From positions 1-64,000 of the forward strand of contig NW_026973729.1 in NCBI RefSeq assembly GCF_035594125.1: a stretch of DNA of 64,000 nt. The letters run 5' to 3'. Source of the stretch: Scylla paramamosain. Taxonomy: Eukaryota; Arthropoda; Malacostraca; Decapoda; Portunidae. Positions 51,601-64,000 of the stretch are shown here, piece by piece (position 1 is the stretch's first letter; every line of letters starts with the position of its first letter). The notes beneath the pieces are model-generated. The model had not been told where the DNA came from and made no database searches. It saw nothing but the letters and a program-made list of their open reading frames with translations. Made by a program: the position numbers and the translations under genes.

Positions 51601-53746
51601 AAACACTCAATAGACACTTTTCTGAAAATGTCGTTTTTTTCTTTTTTTTTACCACATAAAGCTGGTTTCGCAATCAATTTGGGTTTTGTGTAACTAAGAA
51701 TGTGAAAAGCACTCAAAATACACGCATTTAGTAAGGTTTTTCTGTTTCTCAATTAAGAGTGTTATTCATGAGTTTTGGCATTTTGGTATCTAGGAAACTA
51801 GCTAGTTTCGCATGTAATTTGGTATTTTCGTAACTAAGAATGTGAAAAACACTCAAAATACACACATTTTGTAAGGTAATTCTGTTTTTCAATTAAAAGT
51901 GTTATATATGAGTTTCATCATTTTTGTATCTAAGAAACTTCTCTCTAGAAACAGGAGTTTTTGCGTTTTTTGCCTTTTGGTTCTTGTGAAACTATAAAAC
52001 ACTCATTATACACGTTTCTCAGAATGTCTTTTTGTTTTGCAATACTTTACATTCATTTTTGCATTTTTTTAGGTAACAAGCTCAAAAACATTCAAAATAT
52101 ACATTTTTCGTAATGTTATTCTATTTGTTCATATTGGTTGGTTTGCATCCTTTTCAGCGTTTTTCTACGTTAAACACTGAAAAGACACGTTTTCAGTAAT
52201 TTTGTTTTGGGTTCCCATATTGAGTGACTTCTATGTTATTATCGTTTTGGTGCCTAAAATACTGAAAAACACTCAAAAGTAAGGTTTCTCGTAAAGTCGT
52301 TTAATTTCCTTATGTAGGTGGCTTTGCATTCACTTAAGAGTTTGGTACATAACATTCCGAAAAAAATTAACTTTTTAAAATAAACTTTTTTGATAATATT
52401 TTTTATCCCATAATTGCCCAGAATTTTCCCAGAATTTTGGCATCTCGGTACCTATGAAGATGAAGAACAAAAAAAAAAAAAAAAAAAATTGTCGTTTTTT
52501 TTATATATTTATTTATTTTTTCTTTATAAAGAGTGTTATTTGTGGGTTTTAGTTTTTTGGTTCTTAAGGAACTTAAAAACACCCATAATACACGTTTCTC
52601 CTAATATCCTTTCGTTTCCCAAACATAGGGTTCTTTGCATGTATTTTCGCGTTTTTATAGGTAGCATGATCAAAAACACTCAAAATACATGTTTTTGGTA
52701 ATGTTATTCTAATTCTCCATAAAGGGTGTTTTGCATTCGTTTTAGCGTTTTGGTATGTAAGGAGCTCAAAAAAAACTTAAAGGCAAGTTCTTGGTAAAAG
52801 TTAGTTTCATTCCCATGTAATGTTATTGCCTTGCTTTTTAGTGCTTTATTGCCTAACACGCTCAGAAACACTCAACGTCATTTTTCTGGTAAAGTCATTT
52901 CTTACCAACATAAAGCTAGTTTTAAATGCAATTTGGGGTTTTGGTAAATAAGAATGTGAAAAACACTCAAAATACACGCATTTCGTAAGGTTGTTATGTT
53001 TCTCATTTAAGAGTGTTATTCATGAGTACCAGCATTTTGGTAACTAAGAAACATCTCCATATACACGAGTTTTTGCGTTTTTTGCCTTGTGGTTCTTGTG
53101 AAACTATAAGACACTCATTATTCACGTTTCTCGTAATGTTTTTTTGTTTCCCAATATATAGTGCTTTGCATCCTTTTTCGCGTTTTTTGTGGGTAACAAG
53201 ATTAAAAACACTCAAATTATACCATTTCGGTAATATTCTATTTTTCATATTTGTTGGTTTGTATCCGTTTTAGCGTTTTTCTACCTAAAACACAGAAAAG
53301 ACACGTTTTCAGTATTTTGTTTTGGACTCTCATATAGTTTGACTTTCATATTATTTATCGTTTTCATGCCTAACAAGCTGAAAATCACTCAAAAGACAGG
53401 CATCTGGTAAAGTCGTTTAATTTCCTCATATAGGTGGCTTTGCATGCACTTTAGGGTTTGGTAAATAACAGCCCGTAAAAAAGCTAAAATTTAATTTTTT
53501 GATAATGATCTTTTATCACATAATTGCCCTGAATTTTGCCACTATTTGGCATCTCGGTACCTATGAAGATGAATAAAAAAATAAAAAAATTCCATTTTTT
53601 CTATTTATTTATTTATTTTTTTTCTGAATAAAGAGTGTTACTTGTGGGTTTTAGCTTTTTGGTTCTTAAGGAACTGGAAAACACTCATAATACACGTTTC
53701 TCGTAATATCCTTTCCTTTCCCAAATATAAGGTTCTTTGCATGTAT

Positions 53747-53783
53747 ATAAGGCCAGTATCCTTCCTACATAAAAAAAAAAAAA
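53747..53783 (+). other. 37-bp foreign insertion ending in poly(A)
   Basis: Inside m11, between TTTGCATGTAT and GCGTTTTTTATAG, this copy carries ATAAGGCCAGTATCCTTCCT, then ACAT and 13 A residues. The related copy at about 38,060 reads TTTGCATGTATTTAAGCG with no insert. The text GGCCAGTATCCTTCC is unlike any monomer. A short unique piece with an A tail could be a heavily truncated retroposed RNA end. No clear target duplication is visible. Confidence 0.7.
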
Positions 53784-55305
53784 GCGTTTTTTATAGATCA
53801 CATGATTAAAAAACACTGAAAATACCTGTTGTTGGTTATGTTATTTTGTTTCTATATAAAGTGTGTTTTGCATTAGTTTTAGCGCATATAAGGAGCTGAA
53901 AAACACTTAAAGGCAAGTTCTTGGTAAACGTTGGTTTTATTTCATGTAATGTGATTGCCGTACTTTTTAGTGCTTTATTGCCTAACACTCTCAAAAACAC
54001 TCAAAAGACATTTTTCTGGTAATGTCGTTTTTTTTCCCACATAAAGCTATATTCGCATGGAATTTCGTTTTTTTTTTAAATAAGAATGTGAAATAACACT
54101 CAAAATACACGCATTTAGTAAGGTTGTTTTGTTTTTCTATTAAGAGTTTTATTCATGAGTTTCAGCATTTTGGTATTTAAGAAACTTCTCCATATATACG
54201 AGTTTTTGTGTTTTTTGCCTTGTGGATCTTTTGAAACTATAAAACACTCATTATACACGTTTCTCGTAATGTCCTTTTGTTTCCCAATATAGAGTGCTTT
54301 GCATGCATTTTCGCGTTTTTTTTGTAACAAGTTCAAAAACACTCAAAATATACGTTTTTGGGGATGTTTTTCTGTTTCTTCGTATTGGTTGGTTTGCATC
54401 CGTTTTAGCGTTTTTCTACGTAAAACACTGAGAAGACAAGTTTTCAGTAATTTTGTTTTGGATTCCCATATTGAGTTACTTCAATGGTATTTATCGTTTT
54501 GGTGCCTAACATGCTAAAAAACACTCAAAAGACAGGTTTCTTGTAAAGTCGTTTAATTTCCATATATAGGTGGCTTTGCATGCACTTTAGGGTTTGGTAC
54601 ATAACAGTCCGAAAAAAAATCTAGAATTAACATTTTTGATAATGTTCTTTTTTCCACATAATTTCCCTGAATTTTGCCAGAATTTTGGCATCTTGGCACC
54701 TATGAAGATGAATAACAAAAAAAAAAATGCTATTTTTTTGTGGGTTATTTGTGGGTTTTAGCTTTTTGGTACTTAAAGAACTTAAAAACACTCATAATGC
54801 ACGTTTCTCATAATGTCCTTTCGTTTCCTAAATACAGGGTTCTTTGCATATATTTAAGCGTTTTTATAGGTAACATGATCAAAAACACTCAAAATACATG
54901 TTTTTTGTAATGTTTTTCTGTTTCTCCATAAAGGGTGTTTTGCATGCGTTTTAGCGTTTCAATATGTAAAGAGATGAAAAACACTTAAAGCAAGTCCTTG
55001 GTAAAATTTGGTTTTATTTCCATGTAATGTGATTGCCCTGCTTTATAGTGCTTTATTTCCTAACACGCTCAAAAACACTCAAAAGACTCTTCTGGTAATG
55101 TCTTTTTTTTTTTTCCACATAAAGCTAGTTTCGCATGCAATTTGGGGTTTTGGTAACTAAGAATGTGAAAAACACTCAAAATACACGCATTTGGTAAGGT
55201 TGTTCTGTATCTCAATTAGGAGTGTTACTCATGAGTTTCAGTGTTTTGGTACCTAAGAATCTCAAAAACACTCATAATGCACGTTTCTCGTAATGTCGCT
55301 CTTTT

Positions 55306-55473
<168 letters not shown>

Positions 55474-58400
55474 GTTATTTGTGGATTTTAGCTTTTTGGT
55501 AGTTAAGGAACTTAAAAACACTTATAATACACGTTTCTCGTAATATCCTTACGTTTCCCAAACATAAGTTTCTTTGCATGTATTTAAGCGATTTTATAGA
55601 TAACATCAAAAACACTCAAAAAACATGTTTTTGGTAATGTTATTTTAATTCTCCATAAAGTTTGTTTTCCATGCGTTTTAGCAGTTTGGTATGTAAGGAG
55701 CTCAAAAACACATATTGGCAAGTTCTTGGTAAGAGTTGGTTTTATTCCCATGTAATGTGATTGCCCTGCTTTTTAGTACTTCTTTGCCTAACACGGTCAA
55801 AAACAATTAAAAGATACTTCTGGTCATTTCATTTTTTCCCTTATAAAGCTATTTTGCATGCTATTTTGGGTATTGCTAACTAGGAATATGAAAAACACTC
55901 AAACTACAGGCATTTTCTAAGGTTGTTCTGTTTCTCAATTAAGATTGTTATTCATGAGTTTTAACTTTTTGGTATCTAAGAAATTTGCGTTTTTCTATGT
56001 AAAACACTGAGAAGATACATTTTCAGTAATTTTGTTTTGGATTCCCAAATAAAGTGAGTTCCTTATTATTTATCGTTTTAGTGCCTACCATGCTGAAAAA
56101 CACTCAAAAGACAGATTTCTGGTAAGGTCGTTGAATTTCCTCATATAGGAGACTTTGCATGCACTTTAGGGTTTGGTACATAACAGTCCGAAACAAAAGC
56201 TAAAATTAACTTTTTTGATAATATTCTTTTGTTCATATAACTTTCCTGAATTTTCCCAGAATTTTGGCATCTCGGTACCTATGAAGATGAAAAAAAAAAT
56301 CCTATTTTTTTTTCTAAATAAAGAGTGTTATTTGTGGATTTTAGCTTTTTGGTACTTAAGGAACTTAAAAAAAACACTCATAATACACGTTTCTCGTAAT
56401 GTCCTTTTGTTTCCCAAACATAATGTTCTTTGCATGTATTTAAGCGTTTTTTAGATAACATGATAAAAAAACACCCAAATTACATGTTTTTGTTAATGTT
56501 ATTCTGTTTCTCCATAAAGTTTGTTTTCCATACATTTTAGCGGTTTGGTATATAAGGAGCTCAAAAATATTTAAAGGCAAGTTCTTGGTAAAAAATTGGT
56601 TTTATTCCAATGAAAAGTGATTGCCCTACTTTTAAGTGCTTTATTGCCTATCACGCTCAAAAACACTCAAAAGACATTTTTCTGGAAATGTCATGTTTTC
56701 CCACATAAATCTGGTTTCGCATGAAATTTAGGTTTTTGGTAACTAAGAATATGAAAAACACTCAAAATACACGAATTTGGTAAGGTTGTTCTGTTTCTCA
56801 TGTGCTATTCATGAGTTTCAGCATTTTGGTATCTAAGAAACTTCTCCATATACAAGAGTTTTTGCGTTTTTTGCCTTGTTGTTCTTTTGAACTATAATAC
56901 ACTCATTATACACCTTTCTTGCAATATCCCTTTGTTTCCCAATATAGAGTGCATTGTATCAATTTTAGCGTTTTTTTTTTGTAGGTAACAAGCTCAAAAA
57001 CAATCAAAATATACCTTTTTGGTAATGTTTTTTCTATTTCTTGATATTGGTTGGTTTGCATTTATTTTAACGTTTTTCTACGTAAAATACTGGGAAGACA
57101 CGTTTTCAGTAATTTTGTTTTGCATTCCCATATAAAGTGAGTTCCTTATTATTTATCATTTTGGTGACTAACATGCTGAAAAACACTCAAAAGACAGATT
57201 TCTGGTAATGTCGTTTAATTTCCTTATATAAGAGGCAGTTTTAGGGTTTGGTACATAACAGTCCAAAAAAAGCTAAAATCAACTTTTTTGATAATATTCT
57301 CTTATCATATAATTGCCTTGAATTTTCCCAGAATTTTGGCATTTCGGTACCTATGAAGATGAATATAAAAAAAAAAATTCCTATTTTTTTTATTTTTCTA
57401 TTTATTTATTTTTCTAAATAAAGAGTGGATTTTAGGCTTTTGGTACTTAACAAACTTAAAAACACTCATAATATACGTTTCTCGTAATGTCCTTTTCTTT
57501 CCCAAACATAAGGTTCTTTGCATGTACTTAAGCGTTTTTATAGATAACACGATCAAAAACAGTCAAAATACATGTTTTTGGTAATTTTATTCTGTTTCTC
57601 CATAAAGTTTGTTTTACATACGTTTTAGCGGTTTAGTATATAAGGAGCTCAAAAACACTTAAAGGCATGATCTTGATAAAAATTGGTTTTATTCAAATGT
57701 AATGTGATTGCCCTGCTTTTTAGTGCTTTATTGCCTATAAGGTCAAAAACACTTAAAAGACATTATTCTGATAATGTCATTTTTTTCTCACATAAAGCTG
57801 GTTTCGCATGCAATTTGGGGTTTTGGTAACTAAGAATGTGAAAAGCTCTCAAAATACACGCATTTAGTAAGGTTGTTCTGTTTCTAAATTAGGAATGTTA
57901 TTCATGAGTTTCAGCATTTTGGTATCTAGGAAACTTCTCCATATCCACATGTTTTTGCGTTTTTTGCCTTTTGGTTCTTTTGAACTATAAAACACTCATT
58001 ATACACTTTTCTTGCAATGTCCTTTTTTTTCCTAATATAGAGTGCTTTGCATCAATTTTCATGTTATTTGTAGGTAACAAGCTCAGAAAATCTCAAAATA
58101 TACTTTTTTAGTAATGTTTTGCTATTTATTGGTTGGTTTGCATCCGTTTTATAGTTTTTTTTACGTAAAACACTGAGAAGACACGTTTTCAGTAATTTTG
58201 TGTTGAATTCCCATATAGAGTGAGTTCTTTAACACAGATTTCTTTTAAGGTCGTTTAATTTCCTCATATAGAAGGCTTTGCATGGAATTTAAGGTTTGGT
58301 ATATAACAGTCCGAAAAAAAAGCTAAAATTAACTTTTTTGATAATTTTCTTTTATCATATAATAGTCCTGAAATTTCCCAGAATTTTGGCATCTCGGTAC

Positions 58401-59913
58401 ATATGAAGATGAATAACAAAAACAAAAAAAAATCCTATTTTTTTTCATTTTCTTACTTTTTTTTTCTAAATAAAGAGTTTTATTTGTGGGTTTTAGCTTT
58501 TTGGTACTTAAGGAACTTAAAAACACTTATAAGACACATTGCTCGTAGTGTCTTTTCGTTTCGCAAACCTAACGTTCTTTGCATGTATTTGAGCGTTTTT
58601 ATAGATAACATGACCAAAAACACTCAAAATATATGTTTTTGGTAGTCTTATTTTGTTTCTCTATAAAAGTTGTTTTGCATGCATTTTAGCGTTTTGGTAT
58701 GTAATGAGCTCAAAAACACTTAAAGGCAAGTTTTTGGTAAAAGTTGTTTTTATTCCCATGTAATGTGATTGTTGTGCTTTTTAGTGCTTTGTTGCATATC
58801 ACGCTCAAAACACTAAAAAGACACTTTTTTGGTAGTAATTTTTTTTCCCACATGAAGGTAGTTTCTCATGTAATTTGGCATTCTCGTAACTAAGAATGTG
58901 AAAAACACTCAAAATACACAATTTGGTAAGGTAGTTCTGTTTATCGATTAAAAGTGTTATTCATGCATTTCATCTTTTTTTCTATGTAAGAAATTTCTCT
59001 ATATACACGAATTTTTGCGTTTATTGCCTTGTGGTTCTTTTAAAACTATAAAACACTCATTATACACGTTTCTCGTAATGTCCTTTTGTTTCCTAATATA
59101 GAGTGCTTTACATCCATTTTTGCATTTTTTTGTAGGTAACAAGCTCAAAAACACTCAAAATATATCTTTTTGGTAATGTTATTCTATTTCTTCATATAGG
59201 TTGGTTTCCATCTGCTTTAACGTTTTTCTACGTTTTCAGTAATTTTCTTTTGGATTCACATATTGACTGACTTCCATATTATTTATCGTTTTGGTGCCTA
59301 ACATGCTGAAAAACACTGAAAAGACAGGTTTCTGGTAAAGTTGTTTAACTTCTTTATATAGGTGGCTATGCAAGCACTTTAGGGTTTGGTACATAACAAT
59401 CCGAAAAAAAAGCTATTATTAACTCTTTTGTTAATGTTCTTTTTTCCAAATAAATTGCCTGAATTTTGGCAGAATTTTGGCATATCGGTACCTATAAAGA
59501 TAAATAACAAAAAAAAAATCCTATTTTTTTATTTTTTGTTTATTATTATTTTTTTCTAAATAAAGAGTGCTATTTGTGGGTTTTAGCTTTTAGGTACTGA
59601 AGGAACTTAAAAAACTCTCATAATACACGTTTCTCGTAATGTCCTTTCGTTTCCCAAACATAAGGTTCTTTGCATGTATTTAAGCGTTTTTATAGATAAC
59701 ATGATCAAAACACTCAAAATACATGGATTTGGTAATATTATTCTGTTTCTCCATCAAATGTATTTTGCATGCGTTTTAGTGTTTTGGTATGTAAGGAGCT
59801 CAAAAAACACTTAATGGCAAGTTCTTGGTAAAATTTGGCTTTATTCCCATGTAATGTGATTGCCCTTCATTTTAGTGCTTTATTGCGCAACACTTTCAAA
59901 AACACTCAAAAGA

Positions 59914-60385
59914 CATGCAAGGCCTCGCATATGAGAAAATTAAAGATCTTACCAGAAATCTGTCTTTTTAGTGTTTTTCAGCATGTTAGGCATCAAAACG
60001 ATAAATAATAAGGAACTCACTCTATGTGGGAATCCAAAAGAAAATTACTGAAAACGTGTCTTCTCAGTGTTTTACGTAGAAAAACGCTAAAACTGATGCA
60101 AACCAACCAATATCAAGAAGCAGAAAAACATTACCAGAATGTATATTTTGAGTCTTTTTGAGCTTGTTACCTACAAAAAAACTCAAAAATTGATACAAAG
60201 GATATTGGGAAACAAAGAGACATTGCAAGAAAAGTGTATAATGAATGTTTTATAGTTCAAAAAAAACCACAAGGCAAAAAACGCAAAAACTCGTGTATAT
60301 GGAGAATTTTCCTAGATACCAAAATGCTGAAAATCATGAATAACACTATTAATTGAGAAACAGAACAACCTTACTAAATGCGTGT
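59914..60385 (-). repeat. Inverted module J2-J1 embedded in forward array
   Basis: Reverse-complement sequence m8 to m4, from CATGCAAGGCCTCGC to CTAAATGCGTGTC, flanked on both sides by forward array. It is the reverse complement of the modules at 11,091-11,565 and 17,430-17,885, with the same breakpoints and the same lineage B tags (GAACTCACTCTATGTGGG, AAAGAAAATTACTGAAAACG). The whole cassette, module with flanks, therefore exists in both orientations. Confidence 0.88.
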
Positions 60386-63300
60386 CAAAAACACTAAAGG
60401 GCAAGTTCTTTTTTTTATGTAGCAAGCTCAAAACACACAAAATATACTTTTCTGGTAATGTTATTATATTTTTTCATATTGGTTGGTTTGCATCCGTTTT
60501 AGCATTTTTTGTACGTAAATCTTTTAAAAGACACGTTTTCAGTAATTTTGTTTTGGATTTCCATATAGAGTGACTTTCATATTATCTATCGTTTTGGTGC
60601 CTAACATGCGGAAAAACACTCAAAAAAGATAGGTTTCTTTTCTTGTAAAGTCGTTAAATTTTCCCAAATAGGTGGCTTTGGATACACTTTATGGTTTGGT
60701 TCATAACTCCGAAAAAAAGGTAAAATTAACTTTTTCCACATAATTTTTCCACATAATTTCCCTGAATTTTGGCAGAATTTTGGCGTCTTGGTACCTATGA
60801 ACATCAATAACAAAAAAATAAAAATGATATTATTTTATTTTATTTTTTTTTCTCTATAAAGAGTGTTATTTGTAGGTTTTAACGTTTTGGTACTTAAAGA
60901 ACTTCAAAACATTCATAATACACATTTCTCGTAATGTCCTTTCCTTTCCCAAATATCTTTGCATGTATTTAAGCGTTTTTATAGGTAATATGATAAAAAA
61001 CACTCAAAAACACTTGTTTTTGGTAATGTTATTCTGCTTCTGCATAAAGGAGTGTTTTGCATGCGTTTTAGCGATTTAGTATGTAAGGAGCTGAAAAAAC
61101 ACTTCAAGGCAAGTTCTTGGTAAAAGTAGGTTTTATTCCAATGTAATATGATTGCCTTGCTTTTTAGTGCTTTATTGCCTAACACGCTCAAAAAACACTC
61201 AAAAGATACTTCTGGTAATGTCATTTTTTCTTACATAAAGCTACTTTCGCATGCTATTTTTGGTTTTGCTAAGAATGTGAAAAAAAAACACTCAAAATAC
61301 ACGCATTTGGTAATGTTTTTCCGTTTCCCAATTAAGATTGTTATTCATGAGTTTCAGCATTTTGGTATCTAAGAAACTTCTTTATATACACGAATTTTTG
61401 CGTTTTTTGCGCTGTGGTTCTTGTGAACCACAAGTTCTTTTGCCCGAAAATAATAAGACACTCATTATACACTTTTCTCGTTATGTCCTTTTCTCTCCCA
61501 ATAAGGAGTGCTTTGCATCCATTTTCGCGTTTTTTGTAGGTAACAAGCTCAAAAACACTTAAAATATACCTTTTTGGTAATGTTATTCTATTTCTTCATA
61601 TTGGTTGGTTTGCATCCGTTTTAGCGTTTTTCTACGTAAAACACCAAAAAGACACGTTTTCAGTAATTTTGTTTTCGATTCCCAAAGATTATTGCCAGAA
61701 TTTTGGCAACTTAGTACCTATAAAGATGAATAACAAAAACAAAAAAAATGATTTTATATTATTATTTTTTCTCTATAAAGACTGTTATTTGTGGGTTTTA
61801 TCTTTTTTGGTACTTAAGGAACATAAAAACACTCATAATACACGTTTCTCTTAATGTCCTTTCGTTTCCCAAACCCAAGGTTCTTTGCATGTATTTAAGC
61901 GTTTTTATAAATAACATGATCAAAAAACACTCAAAATACATGTTTTTGGTAATGTTACTCTGTTTCTCCATAAAGGGTGTTTTGCATGCGTTTTAGCGTT
62001 TTGGTATGTAAGGAGTTAAAAATAACACTTCAAGGCAAGTTCTTCGTAAAAGTTGGTTTTATTCCCATGTAATGTGATTGTTCTGCTTTTTAGTGCTTTG
62101 TTGCATATCACGCTCAAAAACACTCAAAAGACACTTTTCTGGTAATATAATTTTTTTTTCCCACATAAAGCTAGTTTCGCATGTAATTTGGGATTTTCGT
62201 AACTAAGAATGTGAAAAACACTCAAAAAAACACACATTTGGTAAGGTAGTCCTGTCTTTCAATTAAAAGTGTTATTCATGCATTACAGCATTTTGGTATG
62301 TAAGAAACTTCTCTATATACACGAGTTTTTGCGTTTTTTGCCTTGTGGTTTGTGTGAAACTATAAAACACTCATTTTACATGTTTCTCGTAATGTTCTTT
62401 TGTTTCCCAATATAGAGTGCTTTCCATCCATTTTCGCATTTTTTGTATGTAACAAGCTGAAAAACACTCAAAATATATCTTTTTGGTAATGTTATTCTAT
62501 TTCTTCATACTGGTTGGTTTGCATCCGTTTTAGCGTTTTTCTTCGTAAATCATTGAAGAGACACGTTTTCAGTAATATTGTTGAAATTGCTGAAAAAACA
62601 CTCATAAGACAGGTTTCTGGTAAAGTTGAGTAATTTCTCCATATAGGTGGCTTTCCATGCACTTCACGGTTTGGTACATAACTGCGGAAAAATGCTGAAA
62701 TTATTTTTTTATAATGATCTTTTTTACAAAATTTCCCTGAATTTTTCCAGATTTTTGGTATCTCGGTACCTATGAAGATGAATAACAATTTTTTTTCTCT
62801 CTATAATGTGTTATTTATGAGTTTTAGCTTTTTGGTACTTAAGGAACTTAAAAACATTCATAATACACGATTTTCGTAATGTCCTTTTCTTATACAAACA
62901 TAGGGTTCTTTACATGTATTTAAGCGTTTTTATAGGTAACATGATCAAAAACACTCAAAATACATATTTTTGGTAATGTTATTCTGTTTCTCCATCAAGG
63001 GTGTTTTGCATGCGTTTTAGCGTTTTGTTATGTAGGAGTTAAAAAACACTTCAAGGCATGTTCTTCGTAAAAGTTGGTTTTATTCCCAAGTGATGTGATT
63101 GTTCTGCTTTATAGTGCTTTGTTGCATATCACGCTCAAAATTACTGAAAAGACATTTTTCTGGTAATGTCATTATTTTTTTCCATTTAAAGGTAGTTTCG
63201 CATGTAATTTGCCAATTTCGTAACTAAGAATATGAAAAACACTCAAAATACACAATTTAAAAAAAACTAGAAATATACCTTTTTGGTAATGTTATTTATT

Positions 63301-64000
63301 CTATTTCTTCATTTTGGTTGTTTTCCATCCGTTTTAGCATTTTCTACGTAAAACACGGAAAAGACACGTTTTCAGTAATTTTGTTTTGGATTCCCATATA
63401 GATTGACTTTCTTGGGTTTTATCGTGTTAGTTCCTAACATGCTGAAAAACACTCATAAGACAGTTTTCTGGCAAAGACGTTTAATTTCCCCATATAGGTG
63501 GCTTTGCATGCACTTTAGGGGTTTGGTACATAACAGTCCGAAAAAAAAGCTAAATTTAACTTTTTTTGATAATGTTCTTATTTCATATAATTTTCTGAAC
63601 TTTGCCCGAATTTTGGCAACCTGTGAAAATGAATAAGAATGAAAAAAATATTGTATTTTTTTATTTATTTATTTGTTTTTTCTCAATAAGGAGTGTAATT
63701 TGTGGCTATTAGCTTTTCGTACTTAATGAACTTAAAAACACTCATAATGCACGTTTCTCGTAATGTCCTTTCATTTCCCAAAAATAGGGTTCTTTGCATG
63801 TATTTAAGCGTTTTTATTGGTTACATGATCAAAAACACTGAAAATACATGTTTTTGGTAATGTTATTTTGTTTCACCATAAAGTGTATTTTGCATGCGTT
63901 TTAGTGTTTTGGTATATGAGGAGCTCAAAAACACTTAAAGGCAAGTTCTTATTAAAAATTGGTTTTATTCCAATGTAATGTGATTGCCCTGCTTTTCTGT
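60386..64000 (+). repeat. Forward HOR array to window end
   Basis: m9 landmarks at 60,782, 61,705, 62,757 and 63,614. Immediately after J1 a deletion joins m2 (GGCAAGTTCTT) to the end of m5 (TATGTAGCAAGCTC). The following units (hairpin lineage at about 61,410, m7-to-m9 deletion at 61,682, lineage C at 62,570) are in the same order as 20.5-22.5 kb. The last unit is lineage A and carries the CTTGGGTTTTATCGTGTTAG variant. The array continues past the window end. No gene is seen. Confidence 0.9.

Overview
This window is almost entirely tandem satellite DNA from a eukaryote. I find no intact protein-coding gene, no rRNA and no tRNA. It is very AT-rich, and all scattered open frames are under about 120 codons; the recurrent ones are translations of the same repeat. 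The organism is most likely an arthropod, and possibly a decapod crustacean: a decayed non-LTR retrotransposon and a second dispersed-repeat fragment starting with TAAGAACATAAGAAC look like repeats I remember from crustacean genomes. That taxonomic guess is from memory only.

The basic unit is a monomer of about 95 bp that opens with AAAAACACTC and carries a box near GGTAATGTTATTCTG, a box TTTTGCATGCGTTTTAGCG, and an ending near TTTTGGTACCTAACAAGCTC. Eleven diverged monomer types (named m1 to m11 here) follow each other in fixed order and form a higher-order repeat (HOR) of about 1.1 kb. A clean copy lies at 36,995-38,097. About 50 copies of the m9 landmark (GGCATCTCGGTACCTATGAA or its complement) can be located. 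Many copies are shortened by clean monomer deletions. Several HOR lineages, called A, B, C, D and E here, are interleaved.

Layout. 1-20,023 is a patchwork in which the array repeatedly changes orientation: reverse at 1-1,290, 1,601-2,820, 10,567-11,090, 11,566-17,429 and 17,886-20,023; forward at 1,291-1,600, 2,821-10,566, 11,091-11,565 and 17,430-17,885. 20,024-39,758 is a long forward array. 39,759-43,342 interrupts it with a retroelement fragment, a broken LINE on the minus strand, and 2.8 kb of old, unordered monomers containing long (AT)n and (TTTA)n tracts. The forward HOR array resumes at 43,343. It is broken by a 157-bp dispersed-repeat fragment at 44,189-44,345, an (AT)n tract at 55,312 and one more inverted module at 59,914-60,385, and it runs to the end.

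The most informative structure is the inversion architecture. Two breakpoints, called J1 and J2 here, recur at base-level similarity in several places and in both overall orientations, so one rearranged module has been amplified with the array. One J1 copy at 20,023 has no J2, which suggests an order of events. Large segmental copies (for example 33.3-39.7 kb versus 48.9-55.3 kb) show that blocks of several HORs were duplicated together. No system of genes is present. The biology here is satellite evolution, perhaps of a centromeric or other heterochromatic array.
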